A DNA stretch of 64,000 bases from JALUZX01 sp964561605 (lineage in GTDB: Bacteria; Planctomycetota; UBA1135; JALUZX01), in the NCBI GenBank assembly GCA_964561605.1, contig CAZLQD010000012.1, positions 124,001-188,000 of the forward strand. Direction: 5' to 3'. The position numbers and the translations under genes are program-made. The notes beneath the pieces are model-generated. The model saw only the letters and a program-made list of their open reading frames with translations. It had not been told where the DNA came from and searched no databases. The first letter of the stretch is position 1. Every line of letters begins with the position of its first letter. Shown here in pieces: positions 43,712 through 52,403 of this stretch.

Positions 43712-44023
43712 AGGAAAGGGGAGTCTGCCTGGGGCGGGAGAACCTGGCAAGGCGCCGGCGGGAGGCCTCTTCCCTCCCGGCATCCCCGGGGCGGAGGTCG
43801 CCAGGGCGAATTGGAAGGAGGAAGGAGGAGGAAGGCTCCTTCCCTGAGAATTCCTTCTTTCTCCAGGAGCTCCGGAAGGGGCCCCTCCTCCGGCAATGGA
43901 AGGTGACCTGCCGGGGCCTGTTTCCGCCCTTCGGACTCCCCCCTGGATCCCATGAGGTCGAAGGAACTTCCCGCTCCCCGGCTCTTCGGGGGAGTTCCCG
44001 GCATGCCCTTTACCCCGGGGTGG
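43712..44023. other. Intergenic stretch between the NifX-like gene and trmB
   Basis: 312 bases without a supported gene. Frames through it are Pro/Arg/Gly-rich and unlike any protein family. It should hold the trmB promoter on the minus strand, but I found no convincing -35/-10 pair and no terminator. Confidence 0.4.
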
Positions 44024-44446
44024 TCAATCCCCGGGCTCGGGGGCCTGGTAGATCCGGTTCTCAGGTGAGGAGAACCACTCTTCCAGTTCCCTCATGTGGG
44101 CGGCGAGCCACTCCAGGAACCTCTCCGGGTCCCCCTGGGCGACGACGGGCCACTTTCCCTTCTTCTCCCTGAGCCTGACGAAGTTGGGACTCTTCCTTCC
44201 GCTCACCACGATCTGGACGTCCCTGAGGAAGTCCGAGGCCTTGCCCAGCTTGGCCTCCCCGTGGGCGCCCTCCAGGGCCTTCATGGGATTGGGGCTCCTC
44301 TCCAGGACCTGGTAGGTCCCGTCCCGGATCTCGGCAAGGAGGACCTGGTGGGAGTCCCCGAAATGGGTGGGGGAGATCTCCCCGGTCGGGGAGAGCCCCA
44401 GGGCTACGCGAAGGACGGGGCCTGCCTTTCCGTGGGATTCCTGCAT
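44024..44446 (-). CDS. NifX/NifB-type dinitrogenase iron-molybdenum cofactor-binding domain protein
   Basis: 140 residues with the FeMo-co-binding domain pattern: an N-terminal VALGLSPTGEISPTHFGDSHQVLLAEI, then a middle helix LGKASDFLRDVQIVVSGRKSPNFVRL. The family also includes proteins unrelated to nitrogenase, and no nif genes are nearby. It probably binds a metal cofactor or acts as a small cytoplasmic sensor. The long C-terminal helix (LEWLAAHMRELEEW) is an extra. ATG at 44446. It follows the GH127 gene by 72 bases on the same strand and may be co-transcribed. Confidence 0.65.
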   Translation of the reverse strand: MQESHGKAGPVLRVALGLSPTGEISPTHFGDSHQVLLAEIRDGTYQVLERSPNPMKALEGAHGEAKLGKASDFLRDVQIVVSGRKSPNFVRLREKKGKWPVVAQGDPERFLEWLAAHMRELEEWFSSPENRIYQAPEPGD

Positions 44447-44518
44447 GTTCTTTCTCGCTGGGTAGATGAGGAGAAGGGGACCGCCTGGAGGGAAATCAAG
44501 ACGAAAAGGACGATCTTT

Positions 44519-46468
44519 TCAAGGTCCTTCCAGGATCCAGACCCGCATGGAGCCTGGCCTCCTGTTGTCCCAGAGAAAGTAGGGAAGGGCCACCCCGCGC
44601 CAGGGTTCCTTGGGTGGAGGAGTGAAACGGTAGAGAGGCGCCTTCCTGCCCCGGCCGATCCCCTTCCCCAGGCTTCCCTGGATGGAGGGGAAGCGGATGG
44701 CCTTGGTCCCGGGGAAGACCCGGTCCATGGAGACCGCCTCCAGGGGGGCGTCCCGGGAGAGGGTGATGCTTTCCAGGAGGGCGTCCTTGTTGTCGCAGGA
44801 CTCCAGGCAGTAGACGAGGGGGCCCCTGGCCAGGGCGACCCTGCCTGCGGCCTGCCGGATCCTGGGATGGGCGTAGACCCGTCGGGGAGGCATGGAGAGG
44901 TAGAGGATCACCTCGTCGCCCTCCTTCCACGGGCCGGGGAGGGTGAGGTAGCCCTTGCGCGTCCGGTCCCAGGCGCTCCTTCTCTTGTTCTTCAGGATGA
45001 AATCCGCCTCCCGGCACCACGACGGGATCCGAAGGTGCAGAGAGGCCTTCAGGGGGGCCCGGGGGTGGAGGGTGATCGCCGCCTTTCCGTCCCAAGGATA
45101 GTTCGTGACGATTTGGATCCGCACGGGGGTTCCCTTCACGTCCGTTTCGTAACTCCCGGAAATGTACAGGTGGATCCAGATGTTCGAGGGGTCGGACGAG
45201 AGGGCGAATTCCCCGAGCCGCTCCATCGTCCGGGCCAGGTTCGGGGGACAGCAGGCGCAGCCGAACCAGCCGAGCCTGTGGCGGGTGATTCCGTCCCAGG
45301 GGGGCTCCTCCTCTCCTCTCTTTCCGGCCGCCGGGTCGTGGCTCGCGAGGGGGTTGGAGTAGAAGAAACGGTCTCCCGAAAGGGAGACCCCCGAGAGGAA
45401 ACCGTTGTAGAGGGTCCGCTCCAGGGCGTCCATGTAGCGGGAGTCTTTCTCCAGGCGGAACATCCTCCAGTTGAAGAGGAGGAAGGCCGCCGCGGCGCAG
45501 GTCTCGGCGTAGGCCGTCTCGTCGGGCAGGTCGTAGTCCCAGGAGAAGCCTTCGTTCGCCGGCGAGGATCCCACCCCTCCGGTGACGTAGAGCTTGCGGA
45601 AGGCCACGCTCTCCCAGAGGCGGCGGCACGCCCGGGCCCAGGCGGGGTCCCCCGTCTCGAGGGCCAGATCCGCCATTGCGGAATACATGTAGAGGGCCCT
45701 CACGGCATGGCCCACGGCCTCCTCCTGCTCGACGGGAGGCTCGTGGGCCTGGCAATATTCGTAGGTTCCGTATCTCCAGTCCCGGGGATCTTCTCCCCTC
45801 CTCCGGGCTTCCTCGTCGAAGAAGTGGGGCTTCCTTCCCCTCTCCTCGAGGAAGAAACGGGCCAGTTCCAGGTAGGGTGTGCGGCCGGTGACGCGGTAGA
45901 GGGAGATCAGAGCCAGTTCCACCTCCTGGTGGCCCGGGTAGCCCCGGATCTTTCCCCTTCCCCTTCCGAAGGTCTTCACCAGCAGGTCGGCATACCGCAC
46001 GACGGCGTCGAAGAGCACGGTCCTTCCCGTGGCGGCCAGGTGCTCGATCCCCGCTTCGATCAAGTGGCCGGCACAGTAGAGCTCGTGCAGGTCCCTCAGG
46101 TTGGTCCAGCGCTTCCCGGGCTCCACGAAGGTGAAGTAGGTGTTCAGGTAGCCGTCGGGCTGCTGTGCCCGGGCGATCCTCCGGGCCGCCTGGTCCACCA
46201 TTTCCTCCAGGCCGGGGTCCTTCCGGGAGCGAAGGGCCCGGGCCGCTCCTTCCACCCACTTGGCCACGTCGGAGTCCCAGAAGACGTGGGGGGAGCCGGG
46301 GCCGCCGGGCCGCCGGGAGGAAGGGTCGAAGGCCCCGAGCCGGCCCGTCCTCTCCAGCATCTGGTGGATCCAAGGGAGGGTGACCTTCCTGTTGGTCTCC
46401 AGGCGGGGAGACCAGAAGGCGTCCTGGATCCTGCACTTCTCCAGAGAGGCGGGTTCGGGATGGGCCAT
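44519..46468 (-). CDS. Glycoside hydrolase family 127 (beta-L-arabinofuranosidase-like)
   Basis: 649 residues of the GH127 family, which removes terminal beta-L-arabinofuranose with a Zn-bound cysteine nucleophile. The N-terminal start RIQDAFWSPRLETNRKVTLPW and VFWDSDVAKWVEGA are family signatures. The Cys-rich motif FGCACCPPNLARTME near residue 410 carries the catalytic/zinc cysteines. No signal peptide is visible, so it is cytoplasmic and would act on imported oligosaccharide. It is divergent from the LysR gene, with a 167-base gap rich in A/T near 46545-46600. Confidence 0.92.
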   Translation of the reverse strand: MAHPEPASLEKCRIQDAFWSPRLETNRKVTLPWIHQMLERTGRLGAFDPSSRRPGGPGSPHVFWDSDVAKWVEGAARALRSRKDPGLEEMVDQAARRIARAQQPDGYLNTYFTFVEPGKRWTNLRDLHELYCAGHLIEAGIEHLAATGRTVLFDAVVRYADLLVKTFGRGRGKIRGYPGHQEVELALISLYRVTGRTPYLELARFFLEERGRKPHFFDEEARRRGEDPRDWRYGTYEYCQAHEPPVEQEEAVGHAVRALYMYSAMADLALETGDPAWARACRRLWESVAFRKLYVTGGVGSSPANEGFSWDYDLPDETAYAETCAAAAFLLFNWRMFRLEKDSRYMDALERTLYNGFLSGVSLSGDRFFYSNPLASHDPAAGKRGEEEPPWDGITRHRLGWFGCACCPPNLARTMERLGEFALSSDPSNIWIHLYISGSYETDVKGTPVRIQIVTNYPWDGKAAITLHPRAPLKASLHLRIPSWCREADFILKNKRRSAWDRTRKGYLTLPGPWKEGDEVILYLSMPPRRVYAHPRIRQAAGRVALARGPLVYCLESCDNKDALLESITLSRDAPLEAVSMDRVFPGTKAIRFPSIQGSLGKGIGRGRKAPLYRFTPPPKEPWRGVALPYFLWDNRRPGSMRVWILEGP

Positions 46469-46554
46469 CGGGTTGTCCTCCGGAGGTTCCCGCCAGGGTC
46501 CTCCCGCCCTCCCTTCAGGGCAAGGAGGAAGGGGGGAAGAAAAAGAGAGAAATC

Positions 46555-46590
46555 TTGAAATTCGATAGCCGTCGGGCCACGTTATAGAAA
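46555..46590. promoter_or_regulatory. A/T-rich divergent regulatory region between GH127 and LysR genes
   Basis: A short A/T-rich segment lies in the 167-base divergent gap. It includes TTGAAA at 46555 and an ATA-N15-TAT dyad (46565-46585, reading ATA..TAT). LysR-family proteins often bind T-N11-A dyads near their own divergent promoter. The spacing to GH127 and LysR starts is plausible but no classic -35/-10 pair is convincing. Confidence 0.3.
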
Positions 46591-46635
46591 AAACCGATCA
46601 AAAGAGCCGGCGGGGTCGCCGGCGGGGAGGTTCGA

Positions 46636-47583
46636 GTGATCCTGGACCAGAACTTCCGGGTCTTCCTTGCCGTGGCCAAGGAAGGGAGCTTCAGCAGGGC
46701 CGCCTGGCACCTGGGGATGAGCCAGTCTTCCGTGAGTTTCCACGTGGGGGCCCTGGAGAAGGAACTGGGCGTGAAGCTCTTCCTCCGGCGGGGCCGGTCC
46801 ATCGATCTCACCGAGGAGGGGAGGGCCCTCCTGGAAGAGGGGGAGAAGCTGGCCCGGCGGGCGGAGCGCCTGGAGGAGAGGTTTTCCGGGGATTCGGCGG
46901 TGATCCCCGAGAGGCTCCGCCTGGGGAGCGACTCCCTGACCTGCGCCTTCACCCTTCCCCGGGCCCTGGCCCGGTTCCGGGAGAGCCACCCGGGCCTGGT
47001 CTTCTCCTACGAGCACCTGGACCCGGATTCCCTGGTGGAGGGCCTACTCGAAGGTTCCCTGGACGTGGCCCTCATGGGCCTTCCTCCGAGGCACAGGAAG
47101 CTCCAGGTGGAGGAGTGTTTCCACGACGAGATCGTCCTGGTCTTCCGGGCCGGGGAGGTGGGGGGAGAAATCACCCCCGAGGAGCTGAAGTCCCTCCCAC
47201 TCCTTGTGGCCCGGGGGGATCCGGGCCTGGAGCTCCTCTTGAGGCAGGGCCTGGAGGCTGTGGGGGCTCCCCTCAGGAAGCTCGAGGTCTTCATGGAGAT
47301 CGAGGGCCTCGCCGTGGTGAAGAACTTCGTCCTGGCGGGCCTGGGCGGAGCCTTCCTCCCAAGAGTCACGGTTCAGCGGGAACTGGAGGCGGGTGAGATG
47401 GAGGAGGTCCGGGTGAAGGGGCTCCTCCTGGAGCGGCGCACCCGGCTGGTTCACGCCAAGGGCGGAGAGCGGAAGGAATCCCTCCGTTCCTTCCTGGAAT
47501 TCGTCCGCGGCGGCGGTGTGAGGAACGTCGTTGCGGCCGGGTCGGGGAAAGGGGCGGGGCGGGGGAGGAAAGGAAGAAAGTGA
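46636..47583 (+). CDS. LysR-family transcriptional regulator
   Basis: 315 residues: an N-terminal winged helix-turn-helix (FRVFLAVAKEGSFSRAAWHLGMSQSSVSFHV, residues about 6-36; GVKLFLRRGRSIDLTEEG follows) and a co-inducer-binding domain (about 90-290). GTG at 46636 follows GGGGAGG. It stands 7 bases before the sulfide:quinone reductase-like gene on the same strand and is divergent from GH127, so either could be its target. The codirectional 7-base spacing favours the sulfur cluster. The effector is unknown. Confidence 0.9.
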   Translation: MILDQNFRVFLAVAKEGSFSRAAWHLGMSQSSVSFHVGALEKELGVKLFLRRGRSIDLTEEGRALLEEGEKLARRAERLEERFSGDSAVIPERLRLGSDSLTCAFTLPRALARFRESHPGLVFSYEHLDPDSLVEGLLEGSLDVALMGLPPRHRKLQVEECFHDEIVLVFRAGEVGGEITPEELKSLPLLVARGDPGLELLLRQGLEAVGAPLRKLEVFMEIEGLAVVKNFVLAGLGGAFLPRVTVQRELEAGEMEEVRVKGLLLERRTRLVHAKGGERKESLRSFLEFVRGGGVRNVVAAGSGKGAGRGRKGRK

Positions 47584-47590
47584 GGCGGAA

Positions 47591-48823
47591 ATGAAGAACC
47601 TCGTGATCCTCGGAGCCGGAACGGCGGGCACCATCATGGTGAACAAGATGGCAAACGTCCTGGACCGGGACGAGTGGAATATCACGATCGTCGACCAGGA
47701 CGAGAAACATTACTATCAGCCGGGTTTCCTCTTCATCCCATTCGGGATCTACGGCAGGAAGGACGTGGTGAAGGCCAAGAGGGACTTCATCCCTCCCGGT
47801 GTGGAGTTCATCCTTGCTCCCGTGGAAGGGATCGACCCGGAGAAGAACCGGGTGAGGCTGGGGAACGGGCGGGTCCTGCCGTACGACTTTCTCGTGGTCG
47901 CCACGGGGACCAGGATCCATCCCGAGGAGACCGAGGGGCTCCTGGACGGCGGAGGCTGGCGGAAGGAGATCTTCGATTTCTACACCATCGAGGGGGCCAC
48001 TGCCCTGGCGGATTTCTTCAAGTACTGGGAGGGCGGGCGCCTCGTACTGAACGTCGTGGAGATGCCCATCAAGTGCCCTGTGGCCCCTTTGGAATTCGTC
48101 TTCCTTGCCGACTGGTTCTTCACCGAGCAGGGGATCCGGGACAAGGTGGAGATCGTCTTCGTGACGCCCCTCTCGGGGGCCTTCACCAAGCCCATCGCCT
48201 CGAAGCTCCTCGGGGGATTCCTGGAGAAGAAGAACATCCGTCTCGTCCCCGATTTCAGCACGGGCAGAGTGGACGCGGAGGCGCGGAAGATCGTCTCCTG
48301 GGACGATAAGGAGGTGGAGTACGACTGCCTCGTTTCCATCCCCACGAACATGGGAAGCACCGTGCTCAGCGAGTCGGGCCTGGGGGACGAGATGAACTAC
48401 GTCCCCACGGACAAGGAGACTCTACGGAGCCGGGACTTCGAGAACATATTCGCCATCGGGGACTGCACGGACCTGCCGAGCTCCAAGGCCGGGTCCGTAG
48501 CCCACTTCGAGGCCGACGTTCTCACGGAAAACCTGCTCTCCGCCATGGAGGGAAGGCCTCTCAGGGCCAGGTTCGACGGCCATGCCAACTGTTTCATCGA
48601 GTCGGGCTTCAACAAGGGGCTCCTCATCGATTTCAACTACGACACCGAGCCCCTCCCGGGGAAGTTCCCCCTTCCGGGAATCGGCCCGTTTTCCCTCCTG
48701 GAGGAGACCAAGATGAACCATTACGGAAAGGTGATGTTCCGCTGGGTCTACTGGAATCTCCTCCTCAAGGGGGCTGAGCTTCCCGTCGAGTCCCAGATGC
48801 TGATGGCCGGAAAGAGGCGCTGA
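47591..48823 (+). CDS. Sulfide:quinone reductase-like FAD oxidoreductase
   Basis: 410 residues, a membrane-associated flavoprotein. FAD motif ILGAGTAGT (7-15), second dinucleotide motif DFLVVATGTRIHPE (about 99-112) and IFAIGDCTDLPSSKAG (about 286-301) are present. Cys162 (PIKCPVAP) and Cys334 (ANCFIESG) sit where SQR has its redox-active cysteine pair; the third SQR cysteine was not seen. The C-terminal FPLPGIGPFSLLEETKMNHYGKVMFRWVYW is amphipathic, as in membrane-anchored SQRs. SQR oxidises sulfide to zero-valent sulfur and reduces quinone. ATG at 47591. The DUF1641, TusE and DsrE2 genes follow. Confidence 0.85.
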   Translation: MKNLVILGAGTAGTIMVNKMANVLDRDEWNITIVDQDEKHYYQPGFLFIPFGIYGRKDVVKAKRDFIPPGVEFILAPVEGIDPEKNRVRLGNGRVLPYDFLVVATGTRIHPEETEGLLDGGGWRKEIFDFYTIEGATALADFFKYWEGGRLVLNVVEMPIKCPVAPLEFVFLADWFFTEQGIRDKVEIVFVTPLSGAFTKPIASKLLGGFLEKKNIRLVPDFSTGRVDAEARKIVSWDDKEVEYDCLVSIPTNMGSTVLSESGLGDEMNYVPTDKETLRSRDFENIFAIGDCTDLPSSKAGSVAHFEADVLTENLLSAMEGRPLRARFDGHANCFIESGFNKGLLIDFNYDTEPLPGKFPLPGIGPFSLLEETKMNHYGKVMFRWVYWNLLLKGAELPVESQMLMAGKRR

Positions 48824-48839
48824 GGTGGAGGGGGGAGGC

Positions 48840-49514
48840 ATGGACACGAGGGCGATCGAGGCAAGGCTTCGGACCCTGGAGGAGCACATCGTTTTCATCC
48901 GCGAGGAGATGGTCCGGGCCCGGGCCAGGCGGATCGAGGCCCAGGAGTTGAAGGATGACCTCGCGAGGATCGCCAAGGACGCCTTCGACTCGGCCGTCGT
49001 GGAGTTGGAGGAGGTCGCCCCCTTCGTGGAGACGGGGGATTTCCTGTACCTCGCCAAGAAAATTCTGAGAAACGTAAAGAACCTTTCACGCCTTTTCGAG
49101 AGGCTCGAGGGGGCGGTGGGCTTCTTCGAGGACTTCAAGCCCCTGGGCAAGGAGATCTTCGGCGACGTCCTGGCCGGGCTGGACGAGATGGAGAAGAAGG
49201 GATATTTCGCCCTCCTGTCGGGAATGACGGAGCTCATGGACGCCTTTGCCGTCCACTTCACCCCGGAAAGGCTCCGCCTCCTGGCGGGGATGGTCCCGGA
49301 CCTGGCCGCCCTGGTCGAAGAGGCGGCCGCTTCGGGGGCGGTATCCGACCTTCGGAGGGCCCTTGCCGCATGGAACCGCGGGAGAGGGGGGAAACCCAGG
49401 AGCCTTCCCGGGCTCCTTCTCGGACTACGTTCCCCCGGGGCGCGGCGTTGCGCGACGGGGTTGATCGAGGTGATGGACGCTCTCGGCGGGAATGACGCCG
49501 GGGCGCAGGAATGA
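48840..49514 (+). CDS. DUF1641 family protein
   Basis: 224 residues, all-helical, with a predicted N-terminal coil and no membrane segment. The central stretch KILRNVKNLSRLFERLEGAVGFFEDFKPLGKEIFGDVLAGLDEMEKKGYF is the DUF1641 region. DUF1641 proteins are often encoded next to SQR-like flavoproteins or formate dehydrogenase subunits; function unknown. The ATG at 48840 follows GGGGGAGG. It lies 16 bases after the SQR-like gene and 13 bases before tusE, so it is part of the sulfur operon. It is probably a small accessory or docking subunit. Confidence 0.75.
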   Translation: MDTRAIEARLRTLEEHIVFIREEMVRARARRIEAQELKDDLARIAKDAFDSAVVELEEVAPFVETGDFLYLAKKILRNVKNLSRLFERLEGAVGFFEDFKPLGKEIFGDVLAGLDEMEKKGYFALLSGMTELMDAFAVHFTPERLRLLAGMVPDLAALVEEAAASGAVSDLRRALAAWNRGRGGKPRSLPGLLLGLRSPGARRCATGLIEVMDALGGNDAGAQE

Positions 49515-49527
49515 CAGGAGAAAGACC

Positions 49528-49842
49528 ATGGAGAAAGAAATTGCGGGTGTCCGGATCGAATTCGACGAAGAAGGTTACATGAAGGAATTCGACCGCTGGA
49601 ACGAGGATGTAGCCCGGGAACTGGCCCGTGAGGAGGGGATCGAAGAGCTCACGGAGAGGCACTTCCAGGTGATCCGCTTCATGAGGGAGGAATACGAGAA
49701 GAACGGAACGGCCCCGTCCATCAGGAAACTCACCAAGGGAAGCGGGGTCCCGACGAAGGAGCTCTACCAGCTCTTCCCGGGCGGACCGGCCAAGAAGGCC
49801 GCGAGGATCGGCGGGATGCCCAAGCCCAAGGGCTGCGTGTGA
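49528..49842 (+). CDS. tusE: TusE/DsrC-family sulfur carrier
   Basis: 104 residues of the DsrC/TusE family. It shows FDEEGYMKEFDRWNEDVARELAREEGI near residue 11 and HFQVIRFMREEYEKNGTAPSIR. The C-terminal arm runs KELYQLFPGGPAKKAARI and PKPKGCV. The penultimate Cys103 (CysA) is present. The second cysteine of true DsrC (CysB, 11 residues before it) is replaced by Ala in KKAARIGG. This single-cysteine pattern is TusE-like: it can carry a persulfide but cannot form the DsrC trisulfide or disulfide. ATG at 49528. It lies between DUF1641 and DsrE2. Confidence 0.93.
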   Translation: MEKEIAGVRIEFDEEGYMKEFDRWNEDVARELAREEGIEELTERHFQVIRFMREEYEKNGTAPSIRKLTKGSGVPTKELYQLFPGGPAKKAARIGGMPKPKGCV

Positions 49843-49870
49843 CGGCGGAGGGAAAGGAAAGGCGGCCGAA

Positions 49871-50341
49871 ATGAGCGGAAAACCCATCGAAAAGGTTTCT
49901 ATCATCGTCTCCAAGGGATCCCTTGAGGGCGTATATCCCGGGCTCATCATGGCGAACGGGGCCCGGATGGAAGGGATCGAGGCCATGGTCTTCTTCACCT
50001 TCTTCGGGCTGAACGCTCTCCACAAGAAGAAGATGGACAAGTTGAAGGTGGCCACCGTGGGGAACCCGGCCATGGGGATTCCAACCCTGATCGGGGCGCT
50101 TCCCGGAATGTCCGCCTTCGCCACCATGATGATGAAGAAGGAGATGGAGAAGCTGGACATCCCGCCAGTGGGGGAATTCCTGGAGATGATCCACGACGCG
50201 GGAGGGGAGATCTACGGGTGCAAGGCCGCCATGGACATGTTCCACTACCGGCGGGAGGATCTCTGCGACCAGGTGGACGGAATCCTCACGGTTGGGGAGT
50301 TCTACGAGAAGTCCGCCGGGGCGAGCATCATCTTCACCTGA
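49871..50341 (+). CDS. DsrE2-like sulfurtransferase
   Basis: 156 residues resembling the DsrE2 branch of the DsrE/F family. It has FFTFFGLNALHKKKMDKLK near residue 41 and a Met-rich helix around 78-93 (GMSAFATMMMKKEMEK). YGCKAAMDMF follows, with Cys117 in the position of the sulfane-binding cysteine. DsrE2 proteins pass sulfane sulfur between rhodanese, TusA and DsrC-type carriers. It is the last gene of the SQR-DUF1641-TusE run, 28 bases after tusE. Its 3' end overlaps the convergent flavoprotein gene by eight bases. A membrane anchor is not clearly visible. Confidence 0.85.
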   Translation: MSGKPIEKVSIIVSKGSLEGVYPGLIMANGARMEGIEAMVFFTFFGLNALHKKKMDKLKVATVGNPAMGIPTLIGALPGMSAFATMMMKKEMEKLDIPPVGEFLEMIHDAGGEIYGCKAAMDMFHYRREDLCDQVDGILTVGEFYEKSAGASIIFT

Positions 50342-52403
50342 GGGGGCCCTCCCTCCCGCAAGGGCCCCCGAGCTCCACCAGGGACTTCAGGCGGCAAAGG
50401 GAGTGGTTCCAGATGACGTCGTGTACGAAACCCGGGAAGAGGAGGCGGAAGAGCGCCCAGAGGATCCTCTTCGAGGGTGAGGTCGGCCTGGGAAAGTCGA
50501 AGCCCACGTACACGGAGAGGAGGACGATTCCCGGCCCCGTGGGGGTGACGTCGAAGGCGAGGACTCCTCCCGAGGCGAATCCACCCTTCACCCGGTAGAT
50601 GAAGCGGCGGCCCTCCTCGACCCTCTCCAGTTCGACTTCGAAGGAGAACTTCTTCCAGGGCAGGTCGTAGCGAATCACGCACCCCTCCCTGTTGGGCCGA
50701 CCCGAGACCCTCCGGACCCTGACGAACCGGGGCCTGAGGAAGAGCCGGTCCTCCTCGCCGAAGCGCCCCAGGTGGTGGATCACCTTTTCCGGAGCCCCCC
50801 GGACCTTGATCGAATACATGCTTTCGAAATCAGGCCGTTCCCCGGCCCCCGACCTCTCGAGGAGACCGGTGAACTTCTTTCTCCGCTCCTCGAAGTCTTC
50901 CCTGGAGATTCCCGTGGGATGCCTTCCGAAGCCTTCCCAAGAGAGTCCCAGGAGGCGCTCTGTCGCAAAATTCCTCGCCGTCACGAGAAATCCGCCCACC
51001 AGGAGTCTCCAGAGGCTCTTGGGGTGGATCATGGAGAGGAGGATGTTCCCGTAGGTCCCGTCACCGCTGGCGGTCTTCCAGAGGATCCCGCCGAGTTTCC
51101 GGTCCGAGGCGGGCCTGCCCTTACGCTCGGTGAGGACTGCCTGGTAGAGGATCCTGGAGAGAAGGGGGCGGCTGAAGAAGAGACGATTTGTGAAGAAGAC
51201 CATTCTCCCGAAGAGAAGATCCCGTTTCAGGAACCGGAGGATGGGACCGTAGCCTGCTTCCAGGGAGGGGAGATCGATCCCTCTTCTGAGAACGCAATCA
51301 GCCAGGGCCGTACCGGTGAGATAGGCCGAGTAGAGGCCGTCCTTGTTGAGCCGGGACACGGCCATGTCGCCGATCACGGCGACACGGTCGGCCATGGGTT
51401 TGCGGGCGGCCCCCACGGTCAACCTGGGATTGCAGGCGCAGACGGGGCGGAGCGCGACGTGGCCGGGGATCAACCTCCTGATGTTGGGAAGCTCGAGGAA
51501 TTCCCTCGCGATCCGTTCGTTTTCGGCGGCACGGCTCTCATCGATGGTCTCGCCGAGGAGGGCGATGGTCATGTATCCCGACTTGGGAACCAGGGAGGCC
51601 ATCTCGATCCTGAGTTCCCTCGAACCGTACTGGACGAAATGGATGGTCCCTTCCAGGGGCCCGCCTTCGTCCTTTCGGGACTGGAGTTCGCAAATGAGGG
51701 TCCTTCTCACCGGGGGGGGCGCGAACCCTGGAATCAGGTCCCGCAGGAAACCCGGGCAGGGGGCACGGGAGCCACCTCCGTCTCCGCCCTCCCTGGACGA
51801 GTTGACCCCGCAGGCGACGGCTGCGAAGTCCGCCTCGATGGTCTTCTCCTCCGGTTGCGGTCCGCCGGGGACGAGACAGGAGAAGACCAGCTTCCCCGAA
51901 GCGGCCCGAAAGGCTCCCACGACGGTCCCCGTGAGGATTTCCGCTCCCTCCCTCTCCGCCGTTTCCAGGAGGAAAGAGTCGAAGTTCGAGAACCTCCCTC
52001 CCCTCGATCTCGGGCGGGTGCCGCGGAAGACCGTGGAGAGGGTCCTGCCTTCCGGAACGGGAAGTTCGATGTTCTTCCAATCGCTGTGAAGTGTGATCGA
52101 GTGGACTTCCTTCTGGAGAATGTCCCCCTCCGGGACCATTCCCTCCCGGGTCAAAGCGTCGAAGAGCATGGGGGAGATCCCTCCGGCGCAGAAGTTGCAC
52201 CCCTCTCTCAGGGAGTGGGTCGATTCCGGGGGAGAGAAGAAGATCTCTTGCTTCTTTTCCAGGATCGTGACCCGCAGGGCCCTTCCCGAGGCCTTGGCCG
52301 AGCGGAGAAGGCGGACGGCGAAGAAGGACCCTGCCGGTCCTCCGCCGACGACCAGGACCCTCGCTCCCTTCCGGAGGGTCGAACTCGGGGCTCTTCTTTT
52401 CAA
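50334..52403 (-). CDS. FAD-dependent oxidoreductase (geranylgeranyl-reductase-like) with CxxC motif and C-terminal SRPBCC-like domain
   Basis: About 689 residues. The N-terminal FAD fold has VLVVGGGPAGSFF near residue 16 and DRVAVIGDMAVSRLNKDG later, like the FixC/geranylgeranyl reductase group. A motif EGCNFCAGGISP (Cys69, Cys72) is followed later by VCACNP. This adds cysteines that could bind a metal or form a disulfide. Residues about 526-689 look like an SRPBCC lipid/aromatic-binding domain (MYSIKVRGAPEKVIHHL). Start choice: TTG at 52403, the last candidate before the FAD motif; a TTG at 52616 would add 71 low-complexity basic residues. Neither has a clear RBS. It is convergent with the sulfur cluster, and its substrate is unknown. 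Confidence 0.72.
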   Translation of the reverse strand: MKRRAPSSTLRKGARVLVVGGGPAGSFFAVRLLRSAKASGRALRVTILEKKQEIFFSPPESTHSLREGCNFCAGGISPMLFDALTREGMVPEGDILQKEVHSITLHSDWKNIELPVPEGRTLSTVFRGTRPRSRGGRFSNFDSFLLETAEREGAEILTGTVVGAFRAASGKLVFSCLVPGGPQPEEKTIEADFAAVACGVNSSREGGDGGGSRAPCPGFLRDLIPGFAPPPVRRTLICELQSRKDEGGPLEGTIHFVQYGSRELRIEMASLVPKSGYMTIALLGETIDESRAAENERIAREFLELPNIRRLIPGHVALRPVCACNPRLTVGAARKPMADRVAVIGDMAVSRLNKDGLYSAYLTGTALADCVLRRGIDLPSLEAGYGPILRFLKRDLLFGRMVFFTNRLFFSRPLLSRILYQAVLTERKGRPASDRKLGGILWKTASGDGTYGNILLSMIHPKSLWRLLVGGFLVTARNFATERLLGLSWEGFGRHPTGISREDFEERRKKFTGLLERSGAGERPDFESMYSIKVRGAPEKVIHHLGRFGEEDRLFLRPRFVRVRRVSGRPNREGCVIRYDLPWKKFSFEVELERVEEGRRFIYRVKGGFASGGVLAFDVTPTGPGIVLLSVYVGFDFPRPTSPSKRILWALFRLLFPGFVHDVIWNHSLCRLKSLVELGGPCGREGPLR

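Noticed and set aside
46163..46468. GH127 as a broken gene, because several other frames cross it
   Set aside because: The 649-residue frame carries all family motifs in order, so the gene is intact.
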